The notes beneath the pieces were generated by a model. It was not told where the DNA came from. It saw only the letters and a program-made list of their open reading frames with translations, and searched no databases. Shown here one piece after another: positions 1-5,412 of a stretch of DNA of 6,842 bases. Each line of letters opens with the position of its first letter. Position 1 is the first letter of the stretch. The DNA lies in assembly GCA_030641665.1 (NCBI GenBank), contig DAOWHA010000030.1, positions 1 through 6,842 on the forward strand. Reading direction: 5' to 3'. This DNA comes from JAGLTA01 sp023142625. GTDB lineage: Bacteria > Patescibacteriota > Patescibacteriia > JAACEG01. Position numbers and translations under genes: made by a program.

Positions 1-406
1 ATATGGCGATTGTAATATTAACGAGGTCGTCATCCATATTTCCAGCATCGTCAATCACGATTAAACGAATCTGATGCTGTCCTAATGGCAGAACGATTTT
101 TATATTTTCACCCTCGTCAAGCTTGGTTTCGTTTTTATACCATTCAAATTTGGCGATGATATTTTCAGGATCAGTTGAATTTGATACATTTAGAGCGATT
201 ATTGCTTCGTTTTCTGTCGGAAGAATAAAAATTGCTTTGTCTTCTCCCGCATTAGCGATTGGCGGTTCATTCGGATACGGCTTAATTGAAACAACTAAAG
301 TCGTGTCTTCGCCTTCTGCTGGAACATCAGTTCCTTTTAACATTACCGTCCATTCGCCTGAAACAGGGTTAGCTATTTGATAGCTTTCATAAATTCCTAT
401 TCTCAT
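1..406 (-). CDS. Partial PKD-domain surface protein, 5' part only (runs off left edge)
   Basis: The minus strand is open from an ATG at 406-404 to the window edge, giving 135 residues and no stop. Residues about 47-135 read as a PKD/Ig-like beta-sandwich: a proline-rich linker with PPIANAGED (48-56), then NSTDP (76-80), FEWYKN (87-92), LPLGQHQIRLIVID (106-119) and DDAGNMDDD (119-127). This is the usual order of PKD-like repeats in extracellular proteins, where they act as spacers or binding modules. Residues 13-40 (NPVSGEWTV, then GTDVP) resemble the last strands of another extracellular domain. No signal peptide precedes them, so the protein appears to start inside a domain. Either this is a remnant of a longer gene or the secretion signal was lost. 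The frame stays open upstream through the tRNA to a stop at 547-545, but that stretch is tRNA and A/T-rich sequence, so ATG 406 is the likeliest start. PKD identity is fairly sure; gene integrity is not. Confidence 0.75.
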   Translation of the reverse strand, partial: MRIGIYESYQIANPVSGEWTVMLKGTDVPAEGEDTTLVVSIKPYPNEPPIANAGEDKAIFILPTENEAIIALNVSNSTDPENIIAKFEWYKNETKLDEGENIKIVLPLGQHQIRLIVIDDAGNMDDDLVNITIAI

Positions 407-412
407 TTTTAG

Positions 413-439
413 ATTATCGCGAGAACAAAAATTTGTCAA
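413..439 (-). promoter_or_regulatory. Possible promoter for a leaderless PKD-domain transcript
   Basis: On the minus strand, TTGACA (439-434) is followed after 15 bases by GATAAT (418-413). The spacer is shorter than the preferred 16-18. The -10 box ends 6 bases before the ATG at 406, so transcription would begin at or next to the start codon and give a leaderless mRNA. This would fit the absence of a Shine-Dalgarno sequence. In such A/T-rich DNA the match may be chance. Confidence 0.3.
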
Positions 440-459
440 AAAATTATTTTTTAAAAAAT
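438..459 (-). terminator. Weak candidate terminator after the tRNA
   Basis: Two bases past the discriminator, the minus strand has the 14-base palindrome ATTTTTTAAAAAAT (459-446), then AA and six T (443-438). The stem has no G-C pairs and no real loop, so it is weak. The T-tract following the structured tRNA could still promote release. It also overlaps the possible -35 box of the PKD gene. Confidence 0.25.
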
Positions 460-460
460 G

Positions 461-532
461 TTGCGGGGGCAGGATTCGAACCTGCGGCCTTTGGGTTATG
501 GGCCCAACGAGCTGCCACTGCTCTACCCCGCG
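461..532 (-). tRNA. Initiator tRNA-fMet (CAT), C33 variant, CCA not encoded
   Basis: The minus strand folds into a full cloverleaf. The acceptor stem CGCGGGG (532-526) pairs with CCCCGCA (468-462), leaving the C1-A72 mismatch that marks bacterial initiators for formylation and keeps them from elongation. The D stem GAGC/GCTC keeps the initiator-type A11-U24 pair, with a short 7-base D loop containing GG. The anticodon stem TTGGG/CCCAA has the three G-C pairs at 29-31/39-41 needed for P-site selection. The anticodon CAT lies at 500-498. The T arm is GCAGG, TTCGAAT, CCTGC. The discriminator is A73 (461), followed by CAT, so CCA must be added after transcription. The anticodon loop reads CCCATAA, so position 33 is C where nearly all tRNAs have U. 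This tRNA starts every formylmethionine-initiated protein. Confidence 0.96.
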
Positions 533-547
533 ATATTTATATATTTA

Positions 548-576
548 AAAATACAATAAGAATAATGCTGTGTCAA
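548..576 (-). promoter_or_regulatory. Sigma70-type promoter of the initiator tRNA
   Basis: On the minus strand a perfect TTGACA -35 box (576-571) is followed after exactly 17 bases by TATTTT (553-548). Transcription should start near 541, about 9 bases before the mature tRNA end at 532. A near-consensus promoter close to the 5' end is expected for a stable RNA gene. Confidence 0.75.
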
Positions 577-588
577 TAGTTTATTAAA

Positions 589-616
589 TTGACACCAATT
601 TGCGTTTTGGTATAAT
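589..616 (+). promoter_or_regulatory. Near-consensus sigma70 promoter of the O-antigen ligase-like gene
   Basis: A perfect TTGACA -35 box (589-594), a 16-base spacer and a perfect TATAAT -10 box (611-616) lie 34 bases before the ATG at 651. The predicted start near 623 leaves a leader of about 28 bases with no Shine-Dalgarno sequence. It is divergent from the tRNA promoter, and the two -35 boxes are part of a perfect inverted repeat (571-577 and 588-594). Confidence 0.85.
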
Positions 617-650
617 CATAAAAACAGTTTAATATTTTAGCATTATATCT

Positions 651-2150
651 ATGGGTTTTATTAAAGGAATTAATATAAAATATTTTAAGTTTATTCTGCT
701 GGCTATTATCGTAATGGAATTTTTCAGCCTTTTTGCGTTTTTGCACCCGTTTTTAAATAAGATTTTTTTTATTCTTATTTTAGCGGCGGTTTTAATTTTG
801 TCTTTGCGAAAATTAGAATATGGGGTATGCGCGATTATAGCGGAACTCATTATCGGAAGCAAAGGATATCTATTCAGTTTTGATTTCGGATATTCCTCTT
901 TGTCAATTAGAATAGGATTATTCGCTGTTGTAATCGCGGTATGGGCTGGAAAAACCCTGTTTGAATATAGCAAAATTAAAAAAAATAGAATCGATTTTTT
1001 AAATTCAAAATTAGCGAATCCTTTTATTCTATTGTTTGTGTTTATAATTTATGGAGCTGTTTCAGGAGTGTTGAACGGAAACTCTTTTTTAAATCTGTTC
1101 TTTGATTTTAATAATTGGCTTTTTTTCTGTTTGATTTTCCCCTTTTTTCAAGTTGTTAGAAAAGAGAATTTTAAAAATTTGCTTGCCGCGGTTTTAGCAG
1201 CTTTATCAGCTCTGATTTTAAAGACCTATTTTTTGCTTTTTGTTTTTTCGCATCATTTTATCAGCGCGATGCCATCGCTGTATAAATGGATAAGAACGAC
1301 TGGGGTGGGGGAGATTACGGATATGGGTGGCGGATTTTACCGCATTTTTTTTCAATCTCACATTTATGCGCTTCTCGGTTTTTTTATACTGCTTCCGCTA
1401 CTGAACACAAAATTTGTTCAGCGCGGAGAAAAGCTGTTTAAAAAAAGCAATGCGATTTTATTGCTGTTTATCAGCAGCCTATTATCCGTCGTTGTGATAA
1501 GTTTTTCAAGAAGTTTTTGGCTAGCATGCGCTGTAATTCTGTTTTGCTATTGCCTTATTCTGTTTTTTAGAAAAAATATAAAACAGTTGTTTATAAATAT
1601 TTTAATAATATTTTCGGTTTTTATTATAAGTTTTTTTCTGTTCGCTGGAATTGTAAAATTTCCTTTGCCGATTGAAAGCCAATCTATCTCTCTGTCTTCA
1701 ATGATTGAAAAAAGAGGTGTTGAAATTTCAGGGGACGCAGCTGTCGGAAGCCGCTGGAATCTGTTGGGACCTTTATGGGACAGAATAAAAGAACGACCGA
1801 TTTTAGGATCAGGATTTGGCACCACAGTCACCTATGAAACTGAAGACCCAAGGGCGCTGGAAAATAATTTAGACGGATTTTATACGACTTACGCCTTTGA
1901 ATGGGGATATTTTGATTTTTGGCTGAAATTCGGAATATTCGGAGTTTTAACTTATCTGTATCTGATATTCAGAATATTTAAATTGGGATGGAAAAACAGA
2001 AGCAGCGATTATATTTTCGGCGGTCTGTTAGCACTATCAGCGCTAACAATCGTCCATTTTTTCACGCCATACTTAAATCACCCATTAGGAATAGCGTATA
2101 TTATCTTAACCGCGGCTATGTTTAATAATTTTAGCGATAATATAAAATAA
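651..2150 (+). CDS. O-antigen ligase/polymerase-like membrane protein (Wzy/WaaL superfamily)
   Basis: This 499-residue protein is almost wholly hydrophobic, with about 12-14 likely membrane segments (for example near 11-31, 35-52, 85-101, 123-140, 176-200, 237-251, 268-306, 313-333, 424-443 and 455-491). A large extracytoplasmic loop spans about 334-423. Family landmarks are a serine-arginine motif SFSRSFW at 284-290 (R287) and, in the big loop, RW at 368-369 with ERPILGSGFG at 381-390, followed by aromatic EWGYFDFW and GIFG before the next helix. In this family the loop joins lipid-linked glycans to lipid A-type acceptors, polymerises them, or glycosylates proteins; the substrate here cannot be told. 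No glycosyltransferase or flippase gene lies nearby, so it stands as a single gene. The start at 651 fits the promoter at 589-616; there is no Shine-Dalgarno. Superfamily membership is confident, ligase versus polymerase is open. Confidence 0.87.
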   Translation: MGFIKGINIKYFKFILLAIIVMEFFSLFAFLHPFLNKIFFILILAAVLILSLRKLEYGVCAIIAELIIGSKGYLFSFDFGYSSLSIRIGLFAVVIAVWAGKTLFEYSKIKKNRIDFLNSKLANPFILLFVFIIYGAVSGVLNGNSFLNLFFDFNNWLFFCLIFPFFQVVRKENFKNLLAAVLAALSALILKTYFLLFVFSHHFISAMPSLYKWIRTTGVGEITDMGGGFYRIFFQSHIYALLGFFILLPLLNTKFVQRGEKLFKKSNAILLLFISSLLSVVVISFSRSFWLACAVILFCYCLILFFRKNIKQLFINILIIFSVFIISFFLFAGIVKFPLPIESQSISLSSMIEKRGVEISGDAAVGSRWNLLGPLWDRIKERPILGSGFGTTVTYETEDPRALENNLDGFYTTYAFEWGYFDFWLKFGIFGVLTYLYLIFRIFKLGWKNRSSDYIFGGLLALSALTIVHFFTPYLNHPLGIAYIILTAAMFNNFSDNIK

Positions 2151-2182
2151 GCGAATTCCCGATAACGTTTACCGATGAAGCG

Positions 2183-2238
2183 AAGTTTTTGTTTCTCTTC
2201 ATTATTATATATTATAAAGAAAAGAGAAGCAAAAATTT
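2183..2238. other. Long A/T-rich hairpin downstream of the O-antigen ligase-like gene
   Basis: Positions 2183-2199 pair with 2222-2238 in a 17-bp stem containing two G-U pairs as RNA, around a 22-base A/T loop. It begins 33 bases after the stop codon at 2150. No T-run follows (TTTGGG comes next), so it is not a standard terminator by itself. It may protect the 3' end of the mRNA or act together with the terminator just downstream. Confidence 0.5.
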
Positions 2239-2245
2239 GGGTCGG

Positions 2246-2288
2246 AAAAAAAATTTACTCCTTATTATCATTATTAAGGAATTTTTTT
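2246..2288. terminator. Bidirectional intrinsic terminator between convergent genes
   Basis: TCCTTA (2259-2264) pairs with TAAGGA (2275-2280) around a 10-base loop. Seven T (2282-2288) follow on the plus strand and eight A (2246-2253) precede, so both strands have a hairpin with a T-tract; the A and T tracts can also extend the stem. The site lies between the plus-strand ligase-like gene (ends 2150) and the minus-strand small gene (ends 2390), where a two-way terminator is expected. The stem is short, so efficiency is uncertain. Confidence 0.6.
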
Positions 2289-2304
2289 GGAGCCGCTTAT
2301 CGCG

Positions 2305-2339
2305 TTGTTAGGAGATGTAAAATTTAAATCACTTTTTTG
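2305..2339 (+). repeat. Left inverted repeat of the small-gene module
   Basis: This copy matches the reverse complement of 2626-2660 at 32 of 35 positions; the mismatches are at repeat positions 9, 12 and 13. The inner 22 bases (2318-2339) are identical to the partner arm. It begins with TTGTTAGG and ends in a run of six T followed by G. Confidence 0.9.
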
Positions 2340-2340
2340 G

Positions 2341-2376
2341 TCGGGTGAATATTTTGAGCTAATGATATTCACCCGA
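2341..2376 (-). terminator. Perfect 12-bp hairpin after the small gene, possible terminator
   Basis: TCGGGTGAATAT (2341-2352) is perfectly complementary to ATATTCACCCGA (2365-2376), with a 12-base loop. It starts 13 bases after the minus-strand small gene's stop codon and touches the left inverted repeat. On the minus strand it is followed by CC and a run of A, not T, so it is not a normal intrinsic terminator. It may stabilise the 3' end of the transcript or belong to the module's recombination structure. Confidence 0.45.
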
Positions 2377-2389
2377 TCAGTTTAAAGAT

Positions 2390-2596
2390 TCATTGTTTGC
2401 GGACTAGATAGTGAGTTTCTATTAAAATTACTTTTTCTGGGAATTGAGACATGATTTCCGGATTTTTTGCCGAAAAAACATCATAATCAATTATTTTTCT
2501 ATCATATGAACCAGCAATTTTAATTTCACCATCTTCCGTCATGGTTAAAGCCACAAACTTTCCAATTTTTAGAGCCTCTTTCAGTTCATTAAACAT
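2390..2596 (-). CDS. Hypothetical protein, 68 residues, inside the inverted-repeat module
   Basis: I do not recognise this protein. The frame runs from ATG (2596-2594) to TGA (2392-2390). An AAGGAGG Shine-Dalgarno at 2610-2604, 7 bases before the ATG, strongly supports both the start and the reality of the gene. The product begins with a short amphipathic helix (MFNELKEALKIG). It continues with strand-like stretches (KFVALTMT at 13-20, GEIKIAG at 23-29, KVILIETHYLV at 55-65) separated by charged turns, suggesting a small soluble alpha/beta fold. It has no cysteines, signal peptide or membrane segment. It is the only gene between the two inverted repeats, points away from the recombinase gene, and converges on the ligase-like gene. 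A cassette cargo such as a small regulator or antitoxin is conceivable, but nothing in the sequence shows it. Confidence 0.75.
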   Translation of the reverse strand: MFNELKEALKIGKFVALTMTEDGEIKIAGSYDRKIIDYDVFSAKNPEIMSQFPEKVILIETHYLVRKQ

Positions 2597-2603
2597 GATA
2601 ATG

Positions 2604-2610
2604 CCTCCTT
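2604..2610 (-). promoter_or_regulatory. Strong Shine-Dalgarno of the small gene
   Basis: The minus strand reads AAGGAGG, ending 7 bases before the ATG, a near-perfect match to the 16S rRNA anti-Shine-Dalgarno. No comparable site precedes the ligase-like, recombinase, dnaG or rpoD genes, so this site both fixes the start and sets the gene apart. Confidence 0.85.
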
Positions 2611-2625
2611 TTGTTGAATTAAGAA

Positions 2626-2660
2626 CAAAAAAGTGATTTAAATTTTATTTCGCCTAACAA
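2626..2660 (-). repeat. Right inverted repeat of the small-gene module
   Basis: This is the partner of 2305-2339 in opposite orientation, with 32 of 35 matches. It lies upstream of the small gene's ribosome-binding site, so it may carry that gene's promoter (a TAAAAT occurs within it on the minus strand, without a clear -35). Its outer end, CCTAACAA, is 16 bases before the -35 box of the recombinase promoter. Confidence 0.9.
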
Positions 2661-2676
2661 GTTATATACGAATTTG

Positions 2677-2705
2677 TTGACTTAATGTTTTAAATAAACT
2701 AAAAT
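2677..2705 (+). promoter_or_regulatory. Sigma70-type promoter of the recombinase-dnaG-rpoD set
   Basis: TTGACT (2677-2682), a 17-base spacer and TAAAAT (2700-2705) match the sigma70 consensus at 10 of 12 positions. The expected start near 2712 gives a leader of about 25 A/T-rich bases before the ATG at 2737, with no Shine-Dalgarno. It is the only good promoter seen before the three co-directional genes, and it lies just outside the inverted-repeat module. Confidence 0.7.
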
Positions 2706-2736
2706 ATTTATATAAACTTTAAATCATAAATAGATT

Positions 2737-3576
2737 ATGAAACAAAGCCATTATTATCCAAGCCAAGACCCAATATTGAAATTAAAGCAGGAAATGAAAT
2801 TGCGCAGATTTAGCGATAAAACAATTAAGTCTTATTTGTATTATATCATAGATATATTAAATTATGCAAATAAAAATCCAAAAACTGTTAACACGGAAGA
2901 TATTAGAAATTATTTAGAAAAATTGGTGGATGATAAAAAATCAAGTTCAACTTTAAATACAGCTTATAGCGCGTTGAAACTTTATTTTGAAAAAATTTTA
3001 TATCGAAGGTTTTTTGTTAATATTCCTCGCGCAAAACAGGTAAAAAAACTTCCAGAAGTTTTAACAAAAGAAGAAGTAAAAAAAATATTAGCAATTATTA
3101 AAAATGTAAAGCATAAATTATTATTAGCTTTAATGTATTCTTCGGGTCTAAGGGTATCTGAAATAATAACTGTAAAAGTAAAAGATTTAGATTTTAAAAG
3201 CAAAATACTTAAAGTCAGGCAGGCAAAAGGCGCAAAAGACAGGATAACTATAATGTCAAAAAAAGTCGCAGACATTTTAGAAAAATACACAAAAAACAAA
3301 AAAATAAATGACTATATTTTTAAAAACAGCAGAGGCGGAAAATTAACAGAAAGAACCGTTCAAAAAGTATTTACACAAGCGTTTAAAGACGCTAAAATAA
3401 AAAAACAAGCAAGTTGTCATTCTTTGCGACATAGTTTTGCTACTCATTTGCTTGAAGCGGGAACCGATATAAGATACATTCAAGAACTTTTAGGGCATGC
3501 GCGACTAGAAACCACGCAGATATACACAAAGGTTGCGAATAATAAGTTAAGGGAAATTAAAAGCCCGTTAGATTAA
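2737..3576 (+). CDS. Xer-type tyrosine recombinase/integrase
   Basis: This 279-residue protein has the two-domain layout of XerC/XerD/XerA recombinases. An N-terminal SAM-like core-binding domain (about 11-93) is followed by the catalytic domain (about 106-279). All catalytic residues are visible: R139 in SGLRVSE, K164 in the beta-hairpin RQAKGAKDR, H228 and R231 in HSLRHSFATHL, H254 in LLGHARLETT, and the nucleophile Y263 in IYTKV. The enzyme cuts and rejoins DNA through a phosphotyrosine link. The family resolves chromosome dimers at dif or moves and inverts elements. The C-terminus IKSPLD resembles integron integrases and many Xer proteins, but the extra integron-specific domain before the HSLRH motif is absent. 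It starts without a Shine-Dalgarno, 76 bases after the inverted-repeat module, and ends 13 bases before dnaG, so it is probably cotranscribed with it. Its target could be dif or the nearby repeats. Confidence 0.92.
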   Translation: MKQSHYYPSQDPILKLKQEMKLRRFSDKTIKSYLYYIIDILNYANKNPKTVNTEDIRNYLEKLVDDKKSSSTLNTAYSALKLYFEKILYRRFFVNIPRAKQVKKLPEVLTKEEVKKILAIIKNVKHKLLLALMYSSGLRVSEIITVKVKDLDFKSKILKVRQAKGAKDRITIMSKKVADILEKYTKNKKINDYIFKNSRGGKLTERTVQKVFTQAFKDAKIKKQASCHSLRHSFATHLLEAGTDIRYIQELLGHARLETTQIYTKVANNKLREIKSPLD

Positions 3577-3589
3577 TTTTTTAAATTTT

Positions 3590-5377
3590 ATGCTTTCGCA
3601 CACAGAAGAGATAAAATCAAAATTAGATGTTGTTGATGTACTTCAAGAATACATTAAATTAATTCCAGCAGGGAAAAATTTTAAGGCGCTTTGCCCTTTT
3701 CATCAAGAGAAAACGCCGTCTTTTATGGTTAGCCCGGAAAGGCAGTCGTGGCATTGCTTTGGCTGTTCAGAAGGCGGCGACATTTTTTCGTTTGTAATGA
3801 AAATAGAAGGGATTGAGTTTATAGAAGCGCTGAAACTTTTGGCGAAAAAGGCAGGCGTGCAATTAAAGCCGCAAGATCCGAAAATTGTTAACCGCAAAAA
3901 TAGGCTGCTGGATATCAATGAATTAGCAAAAAAGTTTTATGCCTATCTTTTGAAAAAATCGCCAGCGGCAGAATCGTGCCGCGCTTATCTGCGGGAGAGA
4001 AAAGTGAGCGAGCAGTCCGTAAGCGATTTTGAATTAGGATACGCGCCGAATTTTTGGGACAAAACGATGAGTTTTTTGGCAAGCAAGGGATATAAACAAG
4101 ACGAGATTTTAGCAAGCGGACTGTTGGTAAAAAAAGACGGCAGCAGCCGCTGTTATGACCGTTTTCGCAACCGATTGATGTTTCCGATAAATAATCTGCA
4201 CGGACAGACAGTCGGATTTAGCGCGCGCGCTTTGGATAAAATCGACAGCGCTAAATATATTAACAGCCCTCAGACGGATATTTATAATAAGAGCGAAATT
4301 TTATATGGATTAGACAAAGCGAAAAATTCAATTCGGCAAAAAAACAGCGTAATTTTGGTTGAAGGGCAGATGGATCTGATTTCAGCGCATAGCGCTGGCG
4401 ATAAAAATAGCGTTGCTACTTCTGGGACGGCTTTAACCGAAACACAGATTAGAATTTTAAAAAGATACAGCGATAATCTGTTATTAGCGTTTGACGCTGA
4501 TTTAGCAGGGCAGAATGCCGTTAAGAAAGGGATTGATTTGGCGATTGAATTAGGAATGGATATTAAGATGATCAGGCTTCCATTAAAGAGCGACCCGGAC
4601 GAATGCATAAAAAATAATTTAGAGGATTGGGTAGGGGCTATTAAGAATGCGGAGCCAATTTTAGAATATTATCTGCGTCAAGCGATAGAAAATTTTTCAT
4701 CTGAAACCCTTTCTGGCAGAAAAGAAATTTACAATATGTGCTTTCCAGCGATTTGGAAAGTGCCTAATTTAGTTGAACGGAATTATTATATTAAAAAATT
4801 AGCCGCGGTTGCGGATGTTCCAGAGGAAAGCATTCGCGATGATATAAAAAAAATCAACAAGAATAAAAATTATAAGCGGCAAGAAGCAGAGATCAAAAGC
4901 GGAAAGGCAGGAGTAAAAAAAGAGAGGAATTTGCAAATCGCGGAAGAGATGGCGGCGATTTTATTGAAATTTCCCAGTATTTTTTTAGCGGCTGATTTTG
5001 ACTTAAAAATTTTAGCAGATGAAAAAATAATCGGTTTTTGCGGACGCTTATCTGATTTTTATAAAGATGAACAGCAAAATTTTTCCGTTGATGAATTTGT
5101 TAATATTTTAAAACAAGAAGATGAAGCGCTTTTTAATTTGTCGCAAAGTTTTTTATTGCTGGCGGAAAGGGATTTTTTAGATTTTAATTTAAAGCAGGCG
5201 GAAAAACAGGCGGAAAAAAATTTGCGCGAATTAAAAAAAAGTTATATTCTAAAACAGAAAGTAAAAATAGAAAAAGAGATAAAAAAGGCGGAAGAAAATG
5301 ACGCTGAAGATATGATAGGCGAGTTGCTGGCGCGCGCGAAAAAGTTAGACGAGAGATTATTAAAATTAGAATTATAA
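3590..5377 (+). CDS. dnaG: DNA primase DnaG
   Basis: This is the replicative primase, which makes RNA primers for Okazaki fragments together with the DnaB helicase. At 595 residues it is of normal bacterial length. The N-terminal zinc domain has the CHC2 ligands C35, H38 (CPFH), C56 and C59 (CFGC), with the usual EKTPSF between. The catalytic core follows, with the basic segment YDRFRNRLMFPI (189-200). The TOPRIM motifs are VEGQMD (257-262; E258, D262), SGTALTETQ (278-286), the metal-binding FDAD (301-304; D302, D304) and DPDE (335-338). Residues from about 445 on are helical and rich in Lys and Glu, as expected of the DnaB-binding C-terminal domain, which is poorly conserved. The start is supported by alignment of the first 35 residues with other primases; no Shine-Dalgarno is present. 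It follows the recombinase by 13 bases and precedes rpoD by 35, the conserved dnaG-rpoD pair. Confidence 0.98.
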   Translation: MLSHTEEIKSKLDVVDVLQEYIKLIPAGKNFKALCPFHQEKTPSFMVSPERQSWHCFGCSEGGDIFSFVMKIEGIEFIEALKLLAKKAGVQLKPQDPKIVNRKNRLLDINELAKKFYAYLLKKSPAAESCRAYLRERKVSEQSVSDFELGYAPNFWDKTMSFLASKGYKQDEILASGLLVKKDGSSRCYDRFRNRLMFPINNLHGQTVGFSARALDKIDSAKYINSPQTDIYNKSEILYGLDKAKNSIRQKNSVILVEGQMDLISAHSAGDKNSVATSGTALTETQIRILKRYSDNLLLAFDADLAGQNAVKKGIDLAIELGMDIKMIRLPLKSDPDECIKNNLEDWVGAIKNAEPILEYYLRQAIENFSSETLSGRKEIYNMCFPAIWKVPNLVERNYYIKKLAAVADVPEESIRDDIKKINKNKNYKRQEAEIKSGKAGVKKERNLQIAEEMAAILLKFPSIFLAADFDLKILADEKIIGFCGRLSDFYKDEQQNFSVDEFVNILKQEDEALFNLSQSFLLLAERDFLDFNLKQAEKQAEKNLRELKKSYILKQKVKIEKEIKKAEENDAEDMIGELLARAKKLDERLLKLEL

Positions 5378-5412
5378 CAGATATAGCAGTTTTAATTAAA
5401 TCAAATTTTATT

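Larger units (their letters stand above)
2305..2660. mobile_element. Inverted-repeat-bounded module carrying one small gene (cassette-like or MITE-like)
   Basis: A 356-bp segment is bounded by 35-bp imperfect inverted repeats that start outward with TTGTTAGG and end with CCTAACAA. Similarity stops sharply outside these ends, as it would at element termini. Inside are a hairpin (2341-2376) and one 68-codon gene with its own strong ribosome-binding site. No transposase is encoded inside. No clear target-site duplication is seen: the flanks, CTTATCGCG on the left and GTTATATACG on the right, share only a loose pattern. It could be a non-autonomous mobile cassette, an invertible segment, or a diverged insertion. 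Mobility is inferred from structure only. Confidence 0.45.

Noticed and set aside
123..380. 85-codon plus-strand frame
   Set aside because: It lies antisense to the PKD-domain gene, whose protein has clear family features; the plus-strand translation shows none.
629..973. 114-codon minus-strand frame over the start of the ligase-like gene
   Set aside because: It is antisense to a well-supported membrane protein, crosses its start, and has no ribosome-binding site or recognisable domain.
2183..2238. Intrinsic terminator for the ligase-like gene at the long hairpin
   Set aside because: The stem is A/T-rich and is followed by TTTGGG rather than a T-tract. The hairpin at 2259-2280 with seven T is the better terminator, so this one is listed only as a hairpin.
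2390..2392. TGA recoded as glycine, as in some candidate-phyla bacteria
   Set aside because: Conserved DnaG and RpoD sequences contain no in-frame TGA and use GGN for conserved glycines. The TGA ending the small gene fits a normal stop.
2656..2678. dif-like site AACAA...TTGTT next to the recombinase gene
   Set aside because: Only a 5-bp dyad is present, with no match to the usual 11-6-11 dif arms. It overlaps the repeat end and the promoter, so chance is likely.
2305..2682. Integron cassette with attC site (GCCTAAC at 2652-2658 and GTTAGG-like ends)
   Set aside because: The ends look like RYYYAAC/GTTRRRY core sites, but the left copy has A at the final Y position. No attC-type folded arm follows GCCTAAC, since GTTGACT at 2676-2682 breaks the consensus and lies too close. 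The adjacent recombinase also lacks the integron-specific insert. The long inverted repeats explain the pattern better.
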